A DNA stretch of 64,000 bases from Vulcanimicrobiota bacterium (lineage in GTDB: Bacteria; Vulcanimicrobiota; Xenobia; Xenobiales; JADMJV01): positions 124,001 to 188,000 of the forward strand of contig JAHBVR010000005.1 in the NCBI GenBank assembly GCA_019637395.1, given 5' to 3'. Positions 49,967 through 56,892 of the stretch are shown piece by piece. Made by a program: the position numbers and the translations under genes. Numbering within the stretch: position 1 is the stretch's first letter; each line of letters starts with the position of its first letter. The notes below the pieces were generated by a model. It ran no database searches. It saw nothing but the letters and a program-made list of their open reading frames with translations, and was not told the origin of the DNA.

Positions 49967-51970
49967 ATGCGCGTAGGGGACTCAGGAGCGATTCAAGATC
50001 TGCGAAGCACGGGACGGGCCCGCCGGTTGCAGGAGGCTCGGCTCGAGCAGAACCGCCAGTTAAGTCCGGCCCAGGTGGCCGGACTGCAGAAGTTCTTCCA
50101 GCAGAACCTGAACGATATCAGCGGACTGCGGAGCGGGGCGGTGGGGAATTTGCAGCGCTTGAGTGAGGCCGATCTGGCCAGGCTCTTCCCCGACCAGGCC
50201 GATTGGCAGGCGGTGCTGCGGGCCACCGCTCCCAACCGCAACGACAACGGCGACGCCCGCCAGTTGCGCAGCGATTATCGAAACTTGCTGCGCGATTTGC
50301 GCCGCGAGGAAACGCGGGCTTCCAACAGTCAACAGTCGACCCGCACCACCGCCGACGGAGAAGTGCGCAAAAGTTCCTGGCGTGCCGATGATGCCGATTA
50401 CTTTCGCGTGGACGTGGGCGATCAGACGCGCTTGGAGCGAATGGGCACGACCGTGCGCCGCACCCGGAGCCAGCTGGGTTCGACTCAGGTCGAGCAGTTC
50501 CGGCTCGACGAGGAGGGTAACCCCAGTCACGAATTGCTGTTAGCATATGACGGTTCCATTCCCCAGCGAGTCATCGCCAAACCGGATGGCAGCGCCGAGT
50601 TGCAACAGCTCATCGGGCACGACGCCGAGGGCAATCCAATTCATCAGGACCAGCAACTGGCGCCCGGCGGCAAACACGCGGAAACGAAACTGGACAGTCC
50701 CTGGTGGCGGGAAAGAAATGCTGCCGAGGATTGGGAGGACGAGACCACCCCGGTGCGGTTTCATCCGCCCGAAGCACCGCGCGAACCCGGGATCGGAGGC
50801 CTGAGCCCAAATCAGACGCGGGTGGTCGCCAGGCATTACCAGGAAGAATTCGCCGGCGACCTGCGCGCCGACGCCAGGCGCGATCCCAAGGTCGGCGAGG
50901 CGATCGCGGCTTTTACCAAGCGCGTGGGAGAACCGGCGCCGGCCATTCCCGCCAACCAGGTACGCACCGATACCAAAGACTTCTGCTCCATCATGGACCG
51001 CCTTTTCGACAAGCTCGACAAGGATCACGACGGTAAGATCAATATGTCGGAGCTCAAAGCCGCCATGCATGACGCCGGCTTCAAGGGCGCCGACGCGGCC
51101 GCCGTGGCCACCGTCTACCTGGCCGTGCAGAGTGAAAAGGCGACCAGGAACGGGTTTACCAAGGACCAGTTGGCCGGGCTCAAAACCGGGGAGGCGGGCG
51201 CCAAACTGAACGACTTCATGGGCGGCATTTTTTCTCTGGAAAAAGACCGGCTCAACGGAATCAGCCGTCAAGTCTTCAACGGCGAGCCGGATCCCAATAA
51301 GGTGAAGCAAGGTTCATTCGGCACCTGCTACTTCATCTCGGCGCTGGTGGCTAAAGCCCAGGCCGACCCCGACGGTGTGAAAAAGATGATCAAGGACAAC
51401 GGCAACGGCACTTTTACGGTCTCCTTTCCTGGAGCCAAAAGCGTGACCGTCAATGCGCCCACCGACACCGAATTGCTGATTCACGCCGACACCGGCGACA
51501 ACGGAATGTGGGTCACCATCATTGAAAAAGCCTTCGGCAAGATGAAGAATGACGATGCCTTTTTCTCCAAGACCGAATCGATGGACAAAGTCGAGGGAGA
51601 TACGCTCGCGGCCGGAATCAATCCGCTCACCAGAAAAGGCGTCGACACCGATGAGCTCATCTTCACTTTGGAAAGCACCACCCGCTCGAAAATCCAGAAG
51701 GCGCTGGCCAATCACAAAATGATCACCGCCGCCATCAACAAGGACCTCATTTTTACCAGTGATGCCCAGGACGGCCACGCCTACACCATCATCGCCTTCG
51801 ATCCCAAGACCGACCGCGTCACCATACGCAACCCCTGGGGCCAGGGCGGCCAGCGGGCTGAGCCCCAGAATTCGGATGGAACCGCTAAAGATGGCAAGAT
51901 GGACGGTGTCTTTCAGTTGACGATTAAAGAATTTGACAGCATGTTCAGCACCATCGCCTACGAGGAATAG
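49967..51970 (+). CDS. calpain-family (C2) cysteine protease with EF-hand
   Basis: A 667-residue protein starting ATG at 49967 (AGGGAGAAAGCC upstream). An N-terminal polar region of about 330 residues lacks a signal peptide. An EF-hand loop (DKDHDGKINMSE near residue 350) is followed by the calpain core: catalytic Cys in KQGSFGTCYFISAL (about 453), His in DGHAYTIIAFD (about 603) and Asn in IRNPWG (about 622). Calpains are Ca2+-regulated proteases known from eukaryotes and scattered bacteria. The start MRVGDSGAIQDLRST is short and polar. It shares an 11-bp promoter-region motif with the gene at 63896. Its stop is 10 nt from the convergent muramidase-like gene. Confidence 0.9.
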   Translation: MRVGDSGAIQDLRSTGRARRLQEARLEQNRQLSPAQVAGLQKFFQQNLNDISGLRSGAVGNLQRLSEADLARLFPDQADWQAVLRATAPNRNDNGDARQLRSDYRNLLRDLRREETRASNSQQSTRTTADGEVRKSSWRADDADYFRVDVGDQTRLERMGTTVRRTRSQLGSTQVEQFRLDEEGNPSHELLLAYDGSIPQRVIAKPDGSAELQQLIGHDAEGNPIHQDQQLAPGGKHAETKLDSPWWRERNAAEDWEDETTPVRFHPPEAPREPGIGGLSPNQTRVVARHYQEEFAGDLRADARRDPKVGEAIAAFTKRVGEPAPAIPANQVRTDTKDFCSIMDRLFDKLDKDHDGKINMSELKAAMHDAGFKGADAAAVATVYLAVQSEKATRNGFTKDQLAGLKTGEAGAKLNDFMGGIFSLEKDRLNGISRQVFNGEPDPNKVKQGSFGTCYFISALVAKAQADPDGVKKMIKDNGNGTFTVSFPGAKSVTVNAPTDTELLIHADTGDNGMWVTIIEKAFGKMKNDDAFFSKTESMDKVEGDTLAAGINPLTRKGVDTDELIFTLESTTRSKIQKALANHKMITAAINKDLIFTSDAQDGHAYTIIAFDPKTDRVTIRNPWGQGGQRAEPQNSDGTAKDGKMDGVFQLTIKEFDSMFSTIAYEE

Positions 51971-51980
51971 AAAGCGAGGA

Positions 51981-52766
51981 TTATCCCACCGCTTGTGTGA
52001 CCTGTTTGTACATCCGGTCCACTCCGTTGTGCCAGTTGGGATCGCTGGCCCAACCGGCCTTGTTGACGGCGGCGGTTTGTTTTTCGATGGGATCGGAGGC
52101 GCTGGCCCCACCTTTCTTGCGTAAATTGGCGAAGGTTTCGGCGCCCACTTTGAGTTGCTGTTCCACGCCCGAAAACTTCGAGTTGCGGGTGGAGTTGTTA
52201 GGATCGCTATCATAGGCGCCCACGCCCAAAAGTCCATTCAGACCGACGCCGGTGGTGCCGAAACGGGTTTCGTGGCCGGCGATGGCCAGGAGAATCATCG
52301 GATCGACATCGTATTGCTGGCCGTATTTGATGGCCAGTTCGCCGAATTGGGCGTTACCGGCTTTAGAGCCCTGTTTGGAAAGATATTTGTCGATGGCCTG
52401 TCCGTCGGCGGTGCTGGCCAGGCGCGGGACAGTCGTGCCACCGGTGGCACCGGCGCCCGGGGTCTGGGAGGCCTTTCCACCGCCCTTCGCCTTCTTTTTC
52501 TTCTTCTTGGGTTTGTTTTTCATCAGCTTGAGCAGCATCTTCATAAGCTGCGTGGTAATTTGAGCCATCTGGGCGGTGGCATCCAGTCCACCGCCCGGTG
52601 GGGCGGAGGCGGGAGCGTAGCTGATGGGCGCGAGGGCGGTCGGCTGGGGTAGTCTTTGCAGGGCCAGCGTATCGAAGCCGCTGCCGAAGCTACCCAGGCC
52701 TGGAAATCCGGCCGGTTGTTGGGGACCCAGATTGATGTTGATGTTGGTGATATTGAGAGTATCCAC
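51981..52766 (-). CDS. muramidase/lytic transglycosylase-like protein with basic linker
   Basis: A GTG start with GGAGG 5 nt upstream gives 261 residues. The N-terminus MDTLNITNININLGPQQP is polar and lacks a Sec signal. Residues about 65-95 include an Ala/Gln/Leu helix and a Lys-rich stretch (KNKPKKKKKKAKGGGK). The C-terminal domain (about 120-260) has AIKYGQQYDVDPMILLAIAGHETRFGTTGVGLNGLLGVGAYD in two blocks; the catalytic Glu in GHETRFG and the following Gly-Leu-x-G pattern fit lysozyme-like lytic transglycosylases or glucosaminidases. It would cleave peptidoglycan glycan strands. It is next to the convergent calpain gene, and both lack Sec signals. Confidence 0.72.
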   Translation of the reverse strand: MDTLNITNININLGPQQPAGFPGLGSFGSGFDTLALQRLPQPTALAPISYAPASAPPGGGLDATAQMAQITTQLMKMLLKLMKNKPKKKKKKAKGGGKASQTPGAGATGGTTVPRLASTADGQAIDKYLSKQGSKAGNAQFGELAIKYGQQYDVDPMILLAIAGHETRFGTTGVGLNGLLGVGAYDSDPNNSTRNSKFSGVEQQLKVGAETFANLRKKGGASASDPIEKQTAAVNKAGWASDPNWHNGVDRMYKQVTQAVG

Positions 52767-52945
52767 GCGAGCCTCCAGTGGGGGGATACTCTGATGCTAG
52801 AGCGGTGGCCGCAAGAGGCGGATAAAAGGCCGGCTAAATCCGGGTGGTTTTGTGACCAATTTTGTTCAAGGATTGAAAACCTGGTTAAATTTTTTACCAG
52901 CCTGTAGTGGGGGGTTAGGGGGGCGTTCCCGAAAGCCTCTTTGCT

Positions 52946-53878
52946 ATGGAATATCCCAACCTCCCGGGTTACGAGATCACCGGCATCGTGGGCCAGGGCG
53001 CCATGGGATGCGTATACCGCGGACGCCATCGCGAGGACGGACAGGATGTGGCCATCAAGACTCTGCTGGTCGACGATCCTTCCTTACAGCGTGCCCTGGC
53101 CAACGAATGGGAGGTTTTGTCGCGGGTCGAGCATCCTTATCTGATCAACGAACGAGAGATTTTGGAGTACGGAGGGCGAGCCTATCTGGTCATGGAGTAC
53201 GTCCAGAGTCAAACGCTCACCCGTTGGATCGAGGCGGCCAGTCCTCGCCAACGCATGGAAGAAGGCGGTCAGATCCTGGAAAAGCTTTGCGAAGTGCTGG
53301 CCTATTTGCACGCCCAAAACCCTCCGGTGATCGTGCGCGATCTGAAGCCCGACAACATTCTTGTGCTACCGGATGGCACCATCAAGCTGATCGATTTCGG
53401 CATTGCTCGAGCCCTGGAGGGGGGCGCCAAAACGGAGGTTGCCTTGAAGGGTTTCGCCAGCGCCAACTACGCGCCGCTGGAGCAGTATTCCACCAACGCC
53501 ACCACCGGGATTGCCTCGGATGTCTATTCCCTGGGGGCGACAACCTACCACCTGGTGTCGGGCCAGGCTCCTATGGCGGCCATCGATATGCTGACCGGCT
53601 CGAAGGACCCGGAGCAAATGCTGCTGGCTCTCGGGATTGACCAGGACTGGGCTGAGCTGGTGGGAGCCGCCATGCGCTCGAAACCGAATCAACGGGTCAG
53701 TCTCCCGACCTTCCGAGTGCGTATTCCCAAGCCTAAAGCTCCGAGCGAAAACGTAGTGCCCCCCCCGCCGCCTCTGCCTTCGCCCAGGGCCGCGGCGCCC
53801 TCGAGTTCCGGGCTGGTAGGCTGGCTGGTGCTGGCTTTGGTCTTATTGGCAATCACTCTTTTCTTCCCCTTGAAGTAG
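52946..53878 (+). CDS. Hanks-type Ser/Thr protein kinase with C-terminal membrane helix
   Basis: A 310-residue kinase. Gly loop GIVGQGAMGCVY (13-24), Lys38 in VAIKTL, catalytic VRD132LKPDN (the HRD His is Val), D150FG, an activation segment with SANYAPLEQYS and a complete C-lobe. A Pro-rich linker (about 255-285) leads to one C-terminal membrane helix ending in FFPLK, so the kinase domain faces the cytoplasm without an extracellular sensor. The MerR-Crp regulator gene follows after 27 nt. No PASTA or phosphatase gene is seen. Confidence 0.92.
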   Translation: MEYPNLPGYEITGIVGQGAMGCVYRGRHREDGQDVAIKTLLVDDPSLQRALANEWEVLSRVEHPYLINEREILEYGGRAYLVMEYVQSQTLTRWIEAASPRQRMEEGGQILEKLCEVLAYLHAQNPPVIVRDLKPDNILVLPDGTIKLIDFGIARALEGGAKTEVALKGFASANYAPLEQYSTNATTGIASDVYSLGATTYHLVSGQAPMAAIDMLTGSKDPEQMLLALGIDQDWAELVGAAMRSKPNQRVSLPTFRVRIPKPKAPSENVVPPPPPLPSPRAAAPSSSGLVGWLVLALVLLAITLFFPLK

Positions 53879-53905
53879 AGTTCTGGATATAGTTAGATAT
53901 ACTTT

Positions 53906-54748
53906 GTGAGCGAAGAGGTTCTTTCCACCCAGGAGGCCGCGGAGCTGCTGGGGGTCAGTCGCAGCACGCTTCTGCGCTGGTTCCGCCAGGGACGAATTCG
54001 AGCCGTCGGGCGTGACCGGAACGGCTGGCGCCAGATTCATCGCACCGACCTGGAGCGAATTCGCCGGGAACTGGGCGAGCCGCGGCCGGTGGCCAGCGGG
54101 CAGACCAATCCCCGTTTGCGCAGCTATTTACGCAATGTGCCCACCTTCCGTAACCTGCCGGATCAGGTCATTGACCAGTTGGCCGAGGATGCGCGCTTTC
54201 AGGGATTCTTACGTGGCCAATCGGTGTTTGTGCCGGGTGATCAGAGTCGCGGCCTCTACATTGTGGTCAAAGGGCGAGTGCGCGTCCACCGCATTTCGCT
54301 GGAGGGCCGGGAGCAGACTCTGCGCGTGGCCGTGCCCTTTCAGACTCTGGGCGAGTCGCTGCTTTTTCGGCCGGGACAGCGGCACTCCAACCATGCTCTT
54401 TGTCTCGAAAGTTCCACCACTTTGATTTTACCGCTGGCCCGGCTGATCGCCCTGACCGACGCTTTCCCGGTGCTGGCCCAGGCCTTTTTGCGCGAGTTCT
54501 CGCAGCGCATTCAGGACCTGGAAGAGCGTTTGGAGGAAACCGCCTTGCTTACGCTGGAGCAACGGGTGGCCCGCCTGCTGTTGGAGGACGAGTCGGTCGA
54601 ATCGAGTCCACGCGAAATGGCCGCTTATCTCGGGGCGGCTCGCGAAAGCGTCAGCCGCGTGCTGCTCCGGTTCGCCAAGGACGGCCTGGTGCGCAAAGAG
54701 GGGCGGGTCTTTGAGATTCTTGACCGCGGTGGTCTGAATTCCGTGTGA
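53906..54748 (+). CDS. fusion of MerR/excisionase-type HTH with a Crp/Fnr regulator
   Basis: A GTG start gives 280 residues. Residues about 5-55 are a MerR/Xis-type winged HTH (TQEAAELLGVSRSTLLRWFRQGRI, then the wing with RNGWRQIHRTDLERI). Residues about 85-190 are a cyclic-nucleotide-binding beta-barrel (GLYIVVKGRVRVHR, RVAVPFQTLGESLLF). A dimer helix leads to the Crp-type HTH (about 218-265: SPREMAAYLGAARESVSRVLLRFAKDGLVRKEGR in two blocks). Two separate DNA-binding domains in one Crp-type subunit are unusual. It could bind cAMP, c-di-GMP or a fatty acid; the ligand residues were not resolved. It follows a Ser/Thr kinase gene. Confidence 0.88.
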   Translation: MSEEVLSTQEAAELLGVSRSTLLRWFRQGRIRAVGRDRNGWRQIHRTDLERIRRELGEPRPVASGQTNPRLRSYLRNVPTFRNLPDQVIDQLAEDARFQGFLRGQSVFVPGDQSRGLYIVVKGRVRVHRISLEGREQTLRVAVPFQTLGESLLFRPGQRHSNHALCLESSTTLILPLARLIALTDAFPVLAQAFLREFSQRIQDLEERLEETALLTLEQRVARLLLEDESVESSPREMAAYLGAARESVSRVLLRFAKDGLVRKEGRVFEILDRGGLNSV

Positions 54749-54830
54749 GAAGTCTCCGGGATGGGGTCACAGTTTCCGCGTCCTACCCGGGCTACACTGG
54801 GCAAAGTAATTTTTGAGGAGCCCTGATCAA

Positions 54831-55070
54831 ATGACTCATATCATCGCCGAGCCCTGCGTGGGCGTCAAAGACGCTTCCTGCGTAGAGGTTTGTCCAGTCG
54901 ACTGTATTCACACCGGCGAAGGAGCCGACAGCTACTATATTAATCCGGATGAATGCATTGATTGCGGCGCTTGCGTGCCGGTTTGCCCGGTGGAAGCCAT
55001 CTTCGCCGAGGAAGATATGCCCGAAAAGTGGGCCAAATACAAGGAGTCGAACGCCAAGTTCTTCCAATAA
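54831..55070 (+). CDS. fdxA: 7Fe/8Fe ferredoxin (FdxA-like)
   Basis: The ATG at 54831 with GGAG about 10 nt upstream gives a 79-residue ferredoxin. Cys at 9, 17, 21, 25 and 42, 45, 48, 52 form two cluster sets (CVEVCPVDC and CIDCGACVPVC). The position equal to Cys11/12 of FdxA is Val12, so the first site has one Cys less and probably holds [3Fe-4S] or an atypical cluster. It is an electron carrier in the cytoplasm. The C-terminal extension EKWAKYKESNAKFFQ is typical of FdxA. Confidence 0.93.
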   Translation: MTHIIAEPCVGVKDASCVEVCPVDCIHTGEGADSYYINPDECIDCGACVPVCPVEAIFAEEDMPEKWAKYKESNAKFFQ

Positions 55071-55156
55071 GGCGCGGGCGCAAACCCTTTGCGCAGGCCT
55101 GTAACAAATGAGATTTATACTGGGAGAGCCCCTCGATCTTCAGCCAGGAGGTTGTC

Positions 55157-56848
55157 GTGCTCTTTACCCACCTCGGACGCAAACGTGCGCTCATCCACCT
55201 GAGCCTCACGCTCAGCTTGTTGCTGCTGGCCTTGAGCGCCTGGGCCTTGGCCAGGGCTTTTCGCCTCCACCAATCCACTGACATTCAAAGCCTGGAGGGC
55301 TCCTCCGCCGACTTCTTACATCAGCTCTGCCCGGGTTCCCACCTGGAGGTGGTGCAGGAATTCCCGCTGCACCTGGTCGTTACCGCCGATACCGATCCGG
55401 CCACCCTGGAACAGTTGAAGCCGGCTTTGACCTATTTCTACAACCTCGAGGAGTCCCGAGGGGAGCAATTGCTGGTTGTACCTGGGCAAGCGCCATTCTA
55501 CTGGGTAGACCATGGCCTTCTGGCCGTGGCCATCACCCTGGCCGGGTTGCTGCTGACATTGCCCGGGCTTATCTATCTTCTACCGCGACGCCGGATCCAA
55601 GTCGAACGTCCGGTGCTGAGCAAAGTGATTCTCACCTTGACTCTGGCCGCCACGGTCTCCTTCGGCCTGGTCCGGCACGGCCGGCCACAGCCGAGTTTAG
55701 CTCGCTGGCTGGAAGACGATCTGGGCGGGCTGACCAACAACCGTTCGGTGGTGGTGGCGGTGCTCGAACGCGACGGGCGGATCCGTGCTTTGGCCGCGGC
55801 TGATCCAGGTCTGCATCCGCTCATCCAGGTGCGGGCCAAAACCCTGGGTCTTGACTCTATCTTGTGCCTGGCTCCGAGCAGTCGTCAGGTCCGGCTCTGG
55901 CCCTGGGCGGGCCTGGCTCTACTGGTGCTGCCGGCGGGAGCCTGTTGGTCCCGAAGAGCCCGGCGGGCAGCGCCGCTGACCCCGGTAAAGATCAGGCCGG
56001 CTCCTCCGATTCGTGATTCGCTGCGCGTTGAAGAATTACAGATAGATATCGGACGAGGGCTTTTGGGCCTGATCGATCCTGACCAGGGCGCCGAATTGCT
56101 GGAACGCCTGTCCTCGATGCGCCGCCACATAGCCCTGGAACTGGGTGTGCTCGTTCCCCACCTGCACTTTCGCGACCAGTTCGGCATCAAGCCTAACCGT
56201 TATCAGATCTATGTTCGGGGAACCGAGGTGGCCAGCGGGGAAGTTTGGGTCAATCAATTCCTGGCAATCGGGCCTGAGTACAAACTGAAAAACATGCGCG
56301 GCACCAGAGTCGTCGACCCGACCTGCGGTATGCCGGGTGTCTGGATCTCACCCGAGCAACGCGGTGACGCCGAGCGTCTCGGCTGTATGCTCTTTGACTC
56401 CGTTTCGGTGATGGCTACCCATATCAACGAAACAATTCGCCGTTTCAGCGCCGATTTGCTCACTTTTCAGATGGCCAACGAGCGGTTGGAGAACTCCAAC
56501 TTGAGCGTCGTGCTGGCGCAACTGGACGGGCGCGGAATCAACCGCATCCGTCTCTGGAAGACGCTGCGCGCACTACTCCAAGAACGGGTCAGCATCCGAG
56601 ACTTGCAGTGTATCTGTGAGGGCTTGCTGGCCGTGTCTCACCTGGGCCTGGATGATGAAGGTCTGCTGGATTACGCTCGCCGTGCCCTCGGGAAATATAA
56701 GAACAACGAAGATTTGCAACACGATGTCTTGGCTGGCCAAAGCCTGGAAGAAGAGACTCGACGATTGGAGCAGTCTGCCGCGAGAATCGAAGCTCGCCGC
56801 CAGCGGATTCGCCGCCGGCGGGCGCTGCTTCTCGAGCGGGGCGAATAG
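55157..56848 (+). CDS. orphan FlhA/SctV-like export-gate protein with replaced membrane domain
   Basis: The GTG at 55157 has AGGAGG 6 nt upstream. Of 563 residues, about 290-515 match the cytoplasmic domain of FlhA/SctV: LQIDIGRGLLGLID, LLERLSSMRRHIALELGVLVP, IKPNRYQIYVRGTEVASGE, VVDPTCGMPGVWISPEQR, DSVSVMATHINETIRRF and ALLQERVSIRDLQCICEGL. In canonical gates this domain follows about 330 residues with eight membrane helices and the FHIPEP signature. Here the N-terminal 285 residues have only four membrane segments (about 11-35, 117-142, 153-172, 247-263), a periplasmic domain of about 80 residues between the first two, and no FHIPEP motif. The C-terminus ends in a basic helix. A giant coiled-coil gene follows. 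No other type III component is in the window. Identity of the cytoplasmic domain is secure; the role is open. Confidence 0.88.
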   Translation: MLFTHLGRKRALIHLSLTLSLLLLALSAWALARAFRLHQSTDIQSLEGSSADFLHQLCPGSHLEVVQEFPLHLVVTADTDPATLEQLKPALTYFYNLEESRGEQLLVVPGQAPFYWVDHGLLAVAITLAGLLLTLPGLIYLLPRRRIQVERPVLSKVILTLTLAATVSFGLVRHGRPQPSLARWLEDDLGGLTNNRSVVVAVLERDGRIRALAAADPGLHPLIQVRAKTLGLDSILCLAPSSRQVRLWPWAGLALLVLPAGACWSRRARRAAPLTPVKIRPAPPIRDSLRVEELQIDIGRGLLGLIDPDQGAELLERLSSMRRHIALELGVLVPHLHFRDQFGIKPNRYQIYVRGTEVASGEVWVNQFLAIGPEYKLKNMRGTRVVDPTCGMPGVWISPEQRGDAERLGCMLFDSVSVMATHINETIRRFSADLLTFQMANERLENSNLSVVLAQLDGRGINRIRLWKTLRALLQERVSIRDLQCICEGLLAVSHLGLDDEGLLDYARRALGKYKNNEDLQHDVLAGQSLEEETRRLEQSAARIEARRQRIRRRRALLLERGE

Positions 56849-56892
56849 ACTTTTCCCCGCACAGGGCCGGCCCCGGGAGGAAGCCATGGCCT

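Noticed and set aside
52767-52945. Imperfect palindrome CTGGT...ACCAG before the kinase gene
   Set aside because: Only 5-bp outer arms are perfect and no -35/-10 pair fits, so I do not call an operator.
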